Shown here piece after piece: positions 1 to 7,071 of a stretch of 23,195 bases of DNA (position 1 is its first letter; each line of letters starts with the position of its first letter). Below the pieces are notes generated by a model. That model saw only the letters and a list, made by a program, of their open reading frames with translations. It was not told the origin of the DNA and searched no databases. The position numbers and the translations under genes were made by a program. The DNA is from JAEUPI01 sp044222685 (GTDB lineage: Bacteria > Pseudomonadota > Gammaproteobacteria > Burkholderiales > Burkholderiaceae_C), in NCBI GenBank assembly GCA_044222685.1, contig JBGAMU010000064.1:1-23195 (forward strand), read 5' to 3'.

Positions 1-192
1 ACCGCAGCCGCCCTCGCGCGGCGAGCATCGCAGGGAACCCTGGCCCGCAGGGCCAGGGCGCCGGCGGTTGAGCGCCAGGGCCTGCCCGCCCACAGCCTTG
101 CACGCTCGGTCTCACGCAGGCGCGAACAGCGGACCGTCAAAGTCAACAATGGGCCGACAGCTGGTGGCGATGATGCAGGGCTTGGTCTCACG
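1..192. other. Left-edge stretch with no recognised gene
   Basis: No reading frame here resembles a known family on either strand. On the minus strand a frame starting with GTG at 196, overlapping the stop of the DsbA-like gene as GTGA, stays open to the left edge. Its translation is Arg/Ala/Pro-rich and unlike any domain I know, so I do not call it. The stretch also carries a perfect hairpin at 38-58. It reads best as the intergenic region downstream of the minus-strand operon. Confidence 0.4.
38..58. terminator. Perfect 9-bp hairpin, possible terminator or intergenic repeat
   Basis: CCCTGGCCC (38-46) and GGGCCAGGG (50-58) are exact inverted copies around the 3-base loop GCA. The hairpin lies about 135 bases past the stop of the DsbA-like gene. 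Read on the minus strand, the stem is followed by TTCCC and not by a clear T run. It is therefore a weak intrinsic terminator candidate. A processed or dispersed intergenic hairpin is equally likely. Confidence 0.35.
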
Positions 193-837
193 TCACCCCG
201 TCGTCGCCTGGCCAGCGAGTTGCCGCAATGCCTGCTCGAACACCTCGGGCGGCTGGCCGCCCTGGATGAGGTGGCGGTCGTCGATGACGATCGACGGCAC
301 CGACGTGATGCCGGCCTGCTGCCAGTACTGCTCGGCCGCCCGCACGTCGTCGGCATACGTACCACTCGTCAGCACCTCACGCGCGGCCTCGATGTCGAGG
401 CCCACCGCGCCGGCCAGTTCGAGCAGCACGTCGTGCGCGCCGGAATTGCGGCCGTCGCCGTGATAGGCCTTCAGCAGCGCATGCTTGAGCGCGCGCTGCC
501 GATCGCCGCCTTGCAGCCCGGCCCAGTGCAGCAGCCGGTGCGCGTCGAAGGTGTTCCACACATGCGGCCGCGCGCCGAAGGTGAAGCCGACCGCCGCACC
601 GCGCTCGCGGATCGCGGCCTGGTTGCGCGCGATCTGCTCGGCGCCGATGCCGTACTTGGCCGACAGGTACTGCACCGTGTCGGCGCCTTCGGCGGGCATC
701 GAGGGGTTCAGCTCGAAGGGCTGGAAGTGCAGTTCCACCTGCAAATCCGGGCCGACACGTTCGAGCGCACGCTCCAGCGCATTCAGGCCCACCGCACACC
801 ACGGGCAGGCCACGTCGGAGACGAAATCGATCTTCAT
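193..837 (-). CDS. DsbA family thiol oxidoreductase (FrnE / HCCA-isomerase-like)
   Basis: The 214-residue protein has the thioredoxin-fold active site CPWC (C11-C14) right after the first beta strand, the usual helical insertion, and a late cis-proline loop (SVPS, P181). This layout fits cytoplasmic FrnE-like members of the DSBA family (PF01323). There is no signal peptide, so it should act in the cytosol on thiols or a small-molecule substrate. Members of the 2-hydroxychromene-2-carboxylate isomerase branch share the fold but usually lack the CxxC pair, so an oxidoreductase is the better call. The ATG at 837 follows GAGGTG with 6 bases of spacing. It starts 5 bases after the dppC stop, so it should be the third gene of that operon. 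Its link to the transporter is unknown. Confidence 0.88.
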   Translation of the reverse strand: MKIDFVSDVACPWCAVGLNALERALERVGPDLQVELHFQPFELNPSMPAEGADTVQYLSAKYGIGAEQIARNQAAIRERGAAVGFTFGARPHVWNTFDAHRLLHWAGLQGGDRQRALKHALLKAYHGDGRNSGAHDVLLELAGAVGLDIEAAREVLTSGTYADDVRAAEQYWQQAGITSVPSIVIDDRHLIQGGQPPEVFEQALRQLAGQATTG

Positions 838-842
838 GCGGA

Positions 843-1724
843 TCACCTCTTTCTGGCGAGTTTGGGGTCGAGCAGGTCGCGCAGGCCGTCGCCCATCAGA
901 TTGAGCCCCAGCACCGCCAGCGCGATGGCGACGCCGGGGTACACGGCCAGCATCGGCGCCTGGAACATCTGCGTCTGTGCCTCGTTGAGCATGCGGCCCC
1001 AGCTGGGCGTCGGCGGCTGCGTGCCGAGACCCAGATAACTCAGCGCCGCCTCGGCCAGGATGGCGGTGGCGAACTGGTTGGTCGCCTGCACGATCAGCGC
1101 GCTGGCGATGTTGGGCAGCACATGGTCGATGGTGATGCGCCAGCGGCCCTTGCCGGCGGCGCGCGCGGCGAGCACGAACTCGCGCGCCCAGATCGCGTTG
1201 GCCGCCGCGCGGGTCACGCGGGCGAACACCGGCACGTTGAACAGGCCGATCGCGACGATGCCGGTGACGAGACCGGGCCCGTAGATCGCACCGAGCAGGA
1301 TGGCCGACAGCAGCGCCGGGAACGCGAAGGTGAAGTCCGACAGGCGCATCACCGCCTCCTCGACCCAGCCGCGCCGTGCCGACGCCAGCAGGCCGAGCGC
1401 GCTGCCGAAGGTGAAGCCGATCAGCACCGCGAGCACGCCGACCATGATCGAGGCCTGCGCGCCGACCAGCAGCTGCGAGGCGATGTCGCGGCCCAGGCTG
1501 TCGGTACCGAACCAGTGCGCGGCGCTCGGGCTCTGCAGCTTGCCCGGGATGTCGATCTCGCTGGCCGGATACGGCGTCCACACCAGCGACACGACGGCCG
1601 CCGCCAGCAGCGCGAGCGACAACACGCCGCCGAACACGAAGCTCGGGTGGCGCAGCGCGCGGCGCACGAAGCCGTCGCCGGCTGGCGAGCCCGCTGTCCC
1701 GGCGAGCGAGGCTCCCCCGTTCAT
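843..1724 (-). CDS. ABC transporter permease, DppC/OppC-like
   Basis: This 293-residue inner-membrane permease belongs to the peptide/nickel-type importers (BPD_transp_1 with an N-terminal OppC domain). A short cytoplasmic tail leads to a first membrane helix at about 29-50. The subfamily hallmark HWFGTDSLGRD follows at 70-80. The ATPase-contacting EAA loop is visible around EFVLAARAAGKG, followed by the conserved LSYLGLG...P.WG segment near the C terminus. The ATG at 1724 overlaps the dppB stop as ATGA, which indicates translational coupling. It needs DppB as partner plus an ATPase and a binding protein, none of which lies nearby on the right. The substrate (dipeptide, oligopeptide, glutathione, nickel or opine) cannot be told from the permease. 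Confidence 0.92.
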   Translation of the reverse strand: MNGGASLAGTAGSPAGDGFVRRALRHPSFVFGGVLSLALLAAAVVSLVWTPYPASEIDIPGKLQSPSAAHWFGTDSLGRDIASQLLVGAQASIMVGVLAVLIGFTFGSALGLLASARRGWVEEAVMRLSDFTFAFPALLSAILLGAIYGPGLVTGIVAIGLFNVPVFARVTRAAANAIWAREFVLAARAAGKGRWRITIDHVLPNIASALIVQATNQFATAILAEAALSYLGLGTQPPTPSWGRMLNEAQTQMFQAPMLAVYPGVAIALAVLGLNLMGDGLRDLLDPKLARKR

Positions 1725-2683
1725 GCGTCGCTCGCCTTCAGCCGCGGATCGATCACCGCATAGAGCACGTCGACGACGAAGTTGACGACCACCACCATCG
1801 CCACCAGCAGCAGCACCACGTCGCGCACCACCACGAGGTCGCGGTTGGCGATGGCCTGGAAGACGAGGCGCCCGATGCCGGGCAGCACGAAGACGTTCTC
1901 GACCACCACCGTGCCGCTGATCAGGAAGGCGAACTGCAACCCGAGGATCGTCAGCACCGGGATCATCGCGTTGCGCAGCACATGGCGCCACAGCACGGCG
2001 CGCCGGCTCAGGCCCTTGGCGCGCGCGGTGCGCACGTAGTCCTCGCGCAGCGTCTCCAGCACGGCCGAGCGTGTCCAGCGCGCCAGCACCGCGGCCTGCA
2101 CCGCGGCCAGCGACACGGCCGGCAGCAGCAGCGCGACGAAGCCCTCCCACAGGCCGCCACCGTCGTCCTCGCGCCAGCCCGGAAAGCCGCCGGCGCTGAC
2201 CCACTGCAGCCGCACCGCGAACAGCAGGATCAGCAGGATGGCGAACCAGAAGCTCGGCACCGCGATGCCGAGCTGGCTGAACGTCATCACGCCGACGTCG
2301 CCGAGCCGGTTCTGGTGCGCGGCGGCGTAGATGCCGAGCGCGATGCCGATGACCACGGTGAACGCCATCGCCAGCGCCGCCAGCGGCAGCGTGACCTGCA
2401 AGCGCTCGACGATCAGCTCGGCGGTGGGCGTGTCGTAGGAGAAGCTGTTCGCCGTGCGGCCCTGCAGCAGGCCGCCGACCCAGTCGGCGTAGCGGGTCAC
2501 GGCGGGCCGGTCGAGGCCGAGCCGCGCCTCCAGCGCGGCGATCGACTCCGGCGTCGCGGTGTCGCCGAGGATCACCTGCGCCACGTTGCCGGGCAGCAGG
2601 TCGAGCACCGCGAACACGCCGATCGAGGCGACCAGCAGCGTGGCCAGGAAGGTCGCCACCCGCTTCAGCAGGAACAGGCTCAT
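1721..2683 (-). CDS. ABC transporter permease, DppB/OppB-like
   Basis: The 320-residue permease starts with MSLFLLKR followed at once by the first membrane helix, then the large periplasmic loop typical of DppB. A membrane block follows, with the EAA-loop sequence DYVRTARAKGL and the conserved ENVFVLPGIG near the end. It forms the channel together with the DppC-like protein encoded just downstream. I chose the ATG at 2683 because family members begin close to the first helix. An ATG at 2782 would add 33 Pro/Ala-rich residues. No good ribosome binding site precedes 2683, so the start is less certain than the identity. The gene is divergent from the aldehyde dehydrogenase. Confidence 0.9.
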   Translation of the reverse strand: MSLFLLKRVATFLATLLVASIGVFAVLDLLPGNVAQVILGDTATPESIAALEARLGLDRPAVTRYADWVGGLLQGRTANSFSYDTPTAELIVERLQVTLPLAALAMAFTVVIGIALGIYAAAHQNRLGDVGVMTFSQLGIAVPSFWFAILLILLFAVRLQWVSAGGFPGWREDDGGGLWEGFVALLLPAVSLAAVQAAVLARWTRSAVLETLREDYVRTARAKGLSRRAVLWRHVLRNAMIPVLTILGLQFAFLISGTVVVENVFVLPGIGRLVFQAIANRDLVVVRDVVLLLVAMVVVVNFVVDVLYAVIDPRLKASDA

Positions 2684-2793
2684 CGGTTGTTGGGCGGGCG
2701 ACGGCGCTGCCGCGGGGCGATCATGCGGACTATCATGCCGCAAAGACGCAAGGGACGGCGCCGCACGCGGCGACGGCGCCACGGGGCACTCAC
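2684..2793. promoter_or_regulatory. Divergent promoter region, permease operon / aldehyde dehydrogenase
   Basis: These 110 bases must hold the promoters of two divergent units. ATCATGCGG (2720-2728) is repeated as ATCATGCCG (2732-2740), a direct repeat with a period of 12 bases and one mismatch. It overlaps TATCAT (2731-2736), the best -10-like hexamer toward the dehydrogenase, although no matching -35 is visible. A regulator site is plausible, but no regulator is encoded next to it. Confidence 0.3.
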
Positions 2794-4248
2794 ATGCAGA
2801 CGATCGACTTCGACACCCGCTCGGTGTTCATCGGCGGGATCTGGCAGCCGGCTTCGTTCGGCCGCACGCTGCCGCTGATCAACCCGTCCGACGGCAGCGA
2901 GCTGACGCATATCGCACGCGGCAGCCCGGCCGAGATCGATGCCGCGGTGCACGCCGCGCAGGCCGCGCTGGACGGGCCGTGGGGCCTGCTCAGCGCCGCC
3001 GAGCGCGGCCGCATCCTGCTGCGCATGAGCGCGCGCGTCATCGAGCTAGCCGACGTGCTGGCCCGCATGGAGGCGCTCGACGTCGGCAAGCCGGTCAAGC
3101 AGGGCATGGCCGACGCGCTGGCGCTGGCGCGCTACCTCGAGTTCTATGGCGGCGCGGCCGACAAGGTGATGGGCGAGACGATCCCGTTCGCCAACGGCTA
3201 CACCGCGCTGACGCTGCGCGAGCCGCACGGTGTCACCGGCCACATCGTGCCGTGGAACTACCCGATGCAGATCATCGGCCGCTCGGTCGGCGCGGCGCTC
3301 GCGATGGGCAACGCCTGCGTGCTCAAGCCGGCCGAGGAAGCCTGCCTCACCGCGCTGGCGTTCGCGCGCATCGCGCAGGACTGCGGCCTGCCGGCCGGCG
3401 CGCTGAACGTCGTGCCGGGCCTGGGCGAGGAAGCCGGTGCCGCGCTGACCCGCCACCACGGCATCCACCACATCTCGTTCACCGGCTCGGTGGCGGTCGG
3501 CCAGCTGGTGCAGGCCGCCGCGGCGAAGAACGCGGTGCCGGTGACGCTGGAGCTCGGCGGCAAGAGCCCGCAGATCGTGTTCGCCGACGCCGACCTCGAC
3601 GCGGCGCTGCCGTTCCTGGTCAACGCCGGCATCCAGAACGCAGGCCAGACCTGCTCGGCGGCCTCGCGCATCCTGGTCGAGCAGCCGATCTTCGAGCGCG
3701 TCGTCAAGCTGATGGCCGAGCGCTACAAGCGGCTCGTCGTCGGCCCGGCGATCGACGACCCCGACGTCGGCCCGCTGATCTCGCAGCGCCAGCGCGAGGT
3801 GGTCAACAACTACCTGGCGGTCGCGCGCGACACCGGGTTGCGTGTGGCGGGCCAGGCCGAGCTGCCGTCCGGCCTGCCGCCGGGTGGGTGCTATGTCGCA
3901 CCGACGCTGCTGGCGCCGGTGCGCGACGACCACCGGCTGGCGCAGGAAGAGATCTTCGGTCCGGTGCAGGTGGTGATGAGCTTCGACGGCGAGGCCGATG
4001 CGATCGCGCAGGCCAACGGCACGCCGTTCGGCCTGGTGGCCGGTGTGTGGACACGCGACGGCAGCCGCGCGCTGCGTTTGGCGCGCAAGCTGCAGTGCGG
4101 CCAGGTCTTCATCAACAACTACGGCGCCGGCGGCGGCATCGAGCTGCCGTTCGGCGGCGTCAAGCACTCAGGTCACGGCCGCGAGAAGGGCTTCGAGGCG
4201 CTGTACGGCTTCTCGACGCTGAAGACCATCGCGATCAAGCACGACTGA
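2794..4248 (+). CDS. NAD(P)-dependent aldehyde dehydrogenase
   Basis: This 484-residue protein is a full-length member of the aldehyde dehydrogenase superfamily (PF00171), which oxidises aldehydes to acids in the cytosol. All key residues are visible: the oxyanion Asn in PWNYP (N155), the cofactor-binding Lys in LKPAE (K178), the general base Glu in LELGGK (E253) and the nucleophile Cys in GQTCSA (C287). The EEIFGPV segment and the C-terminal LPFGGVKHSG motif are also present. Such sequences are often annotated as betaine-aldehyde or aromatic-aldehyde dehydrogenases, but the substrate cannot be fixed. The start at 2794 has a weak GGGG 7 bases upstream. It converges on the nitrilase gene with only 6 bases between the stops. 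That places an aldehyde-to-acid and a nitrile-to-acid enzyme side by side on separate transcripts. Confidence 0.95.
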   Translation: MQTIDFDTRSVFIGGIWQPASFGRTLPLINPSDGSELTHIARGSPAEIDAAVHAAQAALDGPWGLLSAAERGRILLRMSARVIELADVLARMEALDVGKPVKQGMADALALARYLEFYGGAADKVMGETIPFANGYTALTLREPHGVTGHIVPWNYPMQIIGRSVGAALAMGNACVLKPAEEACLTALAFARIAQDCGLPAGALNVVPGLGEEAGAALTRHHGIHHISFTGSVAVGQLVQAAAAKNAVPVTLELGGKSPQIVFADADLDAALPFLVNAGIQNAGQTCSAASRILVEQPIFERVVKLMAERYKRLVVGPAIDDPDVGPLISQRQREVVNNYLAVARDTGLRVAGQAELPSGLPPGGCYVAPTLLAPVRDDHRLAQEEIFGPVQVVMSFDGEADAIAQANGTPFGLVAGVWTRDGSRALRLARKLQCGQVFINNYGAGGGIELPFGGVKHSGHGREKGFEALYGFSTLKTIAIKHD

Positions 4249-4254
4249 GCGGCA

Positions 4255-5385
4255 TCAACCGGTCGCCCGGCGCACGCCCTCCGCGAGCTCCAGCACCTGC
4301 TCCGGCGCCACGTCACGCGCATCGGCGGCGCGCTTGAGCGCGTCGTCGTTCAGGACCGCGCGCAACGGCGCCAGATCGCGCGGCTTGCCCACCTGCACCC
4401 AGCCCTTCTCGCGCCGCATCAGCAGGCGCAGGACGTCCGGACGGGCGTAGTGCCCCATCGTGTCGACGATGGCCTTGGTCGCCTTGATCATCCACGCCTC
4501 GAGTTCGGCGTAGACGATCGCCTCGCCGTAGGTCGGCCCCGCCAGCGCGAGACCCAGCGGCGCGATCACCTCGCTGCCGCCGTTGGCGTAGCCGATGTTC
4601 ATCTTGCCCTTGTGCGGGAAGTCCGCCGCCACGTCGTCATCGTTGATCACGGCGCAGGCAGAGACGACGAACGCGCCCGCTTCGAAGGCGTGCGCCCGTA
4701 CCTCGAAGTGCCCCCAGAAACACCCCATCTTCTCGGGCTCCTCCAGGCGCGGCCCGGTGTGCAGCTCGAAGGCCCCCGGGAACGCCGCGACGTGGATGTC
4801 CTCCCCCTGGGCGATCATCGAGGCGCGCACGAGCGTCATCAGGTGCTCGCCGCAGATCAGACCGCCCAGGCGGCCGATGTCGGTATCGAACACCACCAGG
4901 TCGTCGGCGTCACCCTGGCCCCAGAACATGCGTTCGGTGAAGGTGGGCATCAGCTTGCGGTGGCGCCCGAGCACGCTGCCATCCGGCGCGAAGAAGATCA
5001 GGCTGTTGTAGATGGTGCCGACCTCGGGCCGCGGGTCCATCTCGTTGCAGCCCAGCACGACATAGATGCCGGCCCTGCGCACGGCCTGGGCGATGCGCTC
5101 GGCCTGCTCGCTGGGAACGACCAGCGCGTTGTCGCGAAACAGGATTCTCCCGCCGGCCCATGGCTGCAGCGATGAGTCCCAGCCCTCGGTCCAGTACGGA
5201 TAACCGGCGAGCCAGGCCTCGGGAAACACCAGCAGCCGGGCGCCCGCGCGGCCGGCTTCACCGATGAGGGCCTCGGCCCGCTCCACGCTGGCGTCCAGGT
5301 TCATGAACACAGGCGACTTCTGCGCGATCGCGACCTTCACCTTGTCGTGGCCACCGAGCACCGGCTTCGCGGGTTTGCTGGGCAT
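4255..5385 (-). CDS. Nitrilase / carbon-nitrogen hydrolase
   Basis: The 376-residue enzyme belongs to the nitrilase superfamily (CN_hydrolase, PF00795). It probably hydrolyses an organic nitrile to the carboxylic acid and ammonia. The catalytic Glu is in FPEAWLAGYP (E56), the Lys in HRKLMPT (K144) and the nucleophilic Cys in ICGEHL (C178). Length and spacing match branch-1 nitrilases. The residue after the nucleophile is Gly; well-studied nitrilases have Trp there (CWE). The His in CGEH fits aliphatic or cyanide-type enzymes better than CWEN arylacetonitrilases, but this is a weak guide. AAAGGAAA lies just upstream of the ATG at 5385. The divergent AraC-type gene 140 bases away is the obvious candidate regulator. 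An amidase or another C-N hydrolase remains possible. Confidence 0.88.
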   Translation of the reverse strand: MPSKPAKPVLGGHDKVKVAIAQKSPVFMNLDASVERAEALIGEAGRAGARLLVFPEAWLAGYPYWTEGWDSSLQPWAGGRILFRDNALVVPSEQAERIAQAVRRAGIYVVLGCNEMDPRPEVGTIYNSLIFFAPDGSVLGRHRKLMPTFTERMFWGQGDADDLVVFDTDIGRLGGLICGEHLMTLVRASMIAQGEDIHVAAFPGAFELHTGPRLEEPEKMGCFWGHFEVRAHAFEAGAFVVSACAVINDDDVAADFPHKGKMNIGYANGGSEVIAPLGLALAGPTYGEAIVYAELEAWMIKATKAIVDTMGHYARPDVLRLLMRREKGWVQVGKPRDLAPLRAVLNDDALKRAADARDVAPEQVLELAEGVRRATG

Positions 5386-5525
5386 GACGTTTCCTTTCAA
5401 CGGCAGTAGAGTGGATTCGCCGCAGTCGACGGGGTCGGCGGCGCTGCCCATGCTAGGTGCGCCACCGGCGATCCGCGTGTGCACCGCGCGCCAGGCCGCT
5501 TTGCGCATCGCGCCAAGGAGATTCG
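5386..5525. promoter_or_regulatory. Divergent intergenic region, nitrilase / AraC regulator
   Basis: The 140 bases separate two divergent starts and should hold the nitrilase promoter and the AraC-type operator. The nitrilase has a clear purine-rich site (AAAGGAAA) and the regulator has AAGGAG (5515-5520). I could not find a convincing -35/-10 pair or a clean direct repeat of the kind AraC proteins bind. The assignment rests on position only. Confidence 0.35.
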
Positions 5526-6485
5526 ATGAACATCCAGTTCGACACCGCGCGGGTGCAGCCCGGCGAGCGGGCCGGCTTCTGGCGCGAAGTGGTCTGCTCG
5601 GTCTACGTGCCGATGAACGCCGAGCCGCTGGTGCGCCATGCGTTCCACGCCCGCATGGACGTGCGGGCCGCCTGCGGCCGGGTGTACTCGGCGGTCGACG
5701 CAGGGCCGCAGCGGGTGAGCCGCAACGCGGCGCAGATCTCACGCGCCGAGTCGCGCGAGATCTACACCTTCATGCTGCAACGCGAGGGTCGCTGCGACGT
5801 GGAACAAGCCGGCGCGCGGGCGATGCTGCTGCCCGGCGACATGCTCCTGTTCGACAACTCGCAACCCTATCGGCTGCAGTTCGACCGGCCGTTCCGGCAG
5901 ACCGTGATCCAGGCCCCGCGCACCGACTTCGGGCCGATGACGCGGGACCTGCAGCGCTGCCTGGCCAAGGCCGTGCGGCCCGCCGGTGGCTTCGGCCGCC
6001 TGCTGCAGGGCTTCGTGCACGGACTCGACGAGGCGCTGCCCGACATCGACGACGGCGAGGTCGCGGTGCTGATCGACGAGCTGTTCCACCTGCTCGCCGC
6101 ACACAGTGCGGCCACGCGTGCACCTGGCGAGGACAGCCCAGGTGGGCATCGCACCCTCGTCGAGCGTGCGCAACGCCACGCGCGCACACGGCTCGCAGAC
6201 CCCGACCTCGATCTGCAGGCGATCGCCCGCGCTCAGAGTGTCTCGGCGCGCACGTTGCAGCGGGCGTTCGCCCTGCAGGGCACCGGCGTGATGCGGTGGC
6301 TGCGCGACGAACGCCTGGCGCGCTGCGCGGCCACGCTGGCCGACCCGGCATCCGGGTCGCGGCCGATCGCCGACATTGCCATCGCCAGCGGCTTTCGTGA
6401 TGTGCCCGCCTTCTGTCGCAGCTTCAAGTCGCGTTATGGCCGCACGCCCAGCGGATGGCGCGACCAGCAGCGGCGGCGGCGCTGA
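5526..6485 (+). CDS. AraC family transcriptional regulator, probable nitrilase activator
   Basis: The 319-residue protein has an N-terminal cupin-like sensor region of the AraC_binding_2 / FeaR type at about 1-180, with the typical LPGDMLLFDNSQPY strand at 102-115. A double helix-turn-helix AraC domain follows at about 212-310. Both recognition-helix segments are visible: SVSARTLQRAF, then IADIAIASGF with the C-terminal FCRSFKSRYGRTP. Regulators of this type often control nitrile, amine or aromatic-acid catabolism and usually activate an adjacent gene when the substrate is present. The AAGGAG at 5515-5520 sits 5 bases before the ATG and fixes the start. The gene is divergent from the nitrilase and followed by the MarR gene on the same strand after a 98-base gap. 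Confidence 0.92.
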   Translation: MNIQFDTARVQPGERAGFWREVVCSVYVPMNAEPLVRHAFHARMDVRAACGRVYSAVDAGPQRVSRNAAQISRAESREIYTFMLQREGRCDVEQAGARAMLLPGDMLLFDNSQPYRLQFDRPFRQTVIQAPRTDFGPMTRDLQRCLAKAVRPAGGFGRLLQGFVHGLDEALPDIDDGEVAVLIDELFHLLAAHSAATRAPGEDSPGGHRTLVERAQRHARTRLADPDLDLQAIARAQSVSARTLQRAFALQGTGVMRWLRDERLARCAATLADPASGSRPIADIAIASGFRDVPAFCRSFKSRYGRTPSGWRDQQRRRR

Positions 6486-6583
6486 CGTCCCGTGGGCCAC
6501 GGCGGGCAGGCCGCACGGCCGCGAGTCGAGTACGGGTTTTCCAGACAGTTGCAAATGCACCTAAGCCGCGGTACGGTGGCGAC
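6486..6583 (+). promoter_or_regulatory. Likely promoter region of the MarR-Rieske-Liv operon
   Basis: This 98-base gap is the only sizeable space before the operon. TGCA-AA-TGCA (6550-6559) is a short dyad in an AT-richer patch and could be part of a MarR operator. TTGCAA (6549-6554) is spaced 17 bases from TACGGT (6572-6577), a poor -10. If that pair were used, transcription would begin almost at the GTG start codon. Neither site is strong. Confidence 0.3.
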
Positions 6584-7057
6584 GTGGCCCGTCAACACCC
6601 GCGCTTCGCTCTCGAGCAGCACGCCTTCTTCTGGCTGACGCAGACGATCGGCAGCCGCGACCGTCGCCTGATGCAGGAACTGAAGGCCTTCGGCCTGCGT
6701 GTGCCGGAGTGGCGGGTGCTGGCCTCGCTGTGCGCGCGACGCCGCTGCACGATGCGCGAACTGGCCGATCTGGCCACGATCGATCGCACGACGCTGACGC
6801 GCACGGTCGACCGCATGGAACAGTCCGGGTGGGTCACGCGGCTGGGCGACGCAACGGACCTGCGGGTGACGCGGCTGATCCCCACGGCCAGCGGCAAACG
6901 CCTGTTCGCGCGCCTGTGGCCCACCGTCGAACGCCTGAACCGCATCGCGGTCGAGGGCCTGTCCGCCGCCGCCATCGACGCGTTGCGCACCACGCTGGAA
7001 CGCATGAAGACCAACCTCGACCAGGGGCTCGCCGCGGCCAGGGAGCGAGCCGCATGA
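6584..7057 (+). CDS. MarR family transcriptional regulator
   Basis: The 157-residue protein has the MarR layout: an N-terminal dimerisation helix, a winged helix-turn-helix (MRELADLATIDRTTLTRTVDRMEQ), a wing beginning near RLGDATDLRV and long C-terminal helices. The usual D-x-R-[DR] wing signature reads DLR here. MarR proteins commonly repress neighbouring catabolic operons and are released by an aromatic ligand. I use the GTG at 6584 as start, with GGTGG (6575-6579) as a close ribosome binding site. An ATG at 6555 is out of frame, and upstream in-frame starts would run into the AraC gene. The stop overlaps the ATG at 7054 as ATGA, so the regulator is probably cotranscribed with the oxygenase genes and autoregulated. 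The natural ligand would be the oxygenase substrate or product. Confidence 0.88.
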   Translation: MARQHPRFALEQHAFFWLTQTIGSRDRRLMQELKAFGLRVPEWRVLASLCARRRCTMRELADLATIDRTTLTRTVDRMEQSGWVTRLGDATDLRVTRLIPTASGKRLFARLWPTVERLNRIAVEGLSAAAIDALRTTLERMKTNLDQGLAAARERAA

Positions 7058-7071
7058 CCCAGGAGAACCTC

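Noticed and set aside
1..196. Minus-strand GTG frame overlapping the DsbA-like stop
   Set aside because: The overlap looks operon-like, but the peptide resembles nothing and runs through the perfect hairpin. Unsupported without more sequence to the left.
3046..4167. Antisense frame inside the aldehyde dehydrogenase
   Set aside because: Composition typical of a shadow frame, with no domain or ribosome binding site.
2559..4337. 592-codon open frame overlapping the aldehyde dehydrogenase in another frame
   Set aside because: The product is Arg/Ala/Gly-rich low-complexity. The other frame carries all the dehydrogenase catalytic residues.
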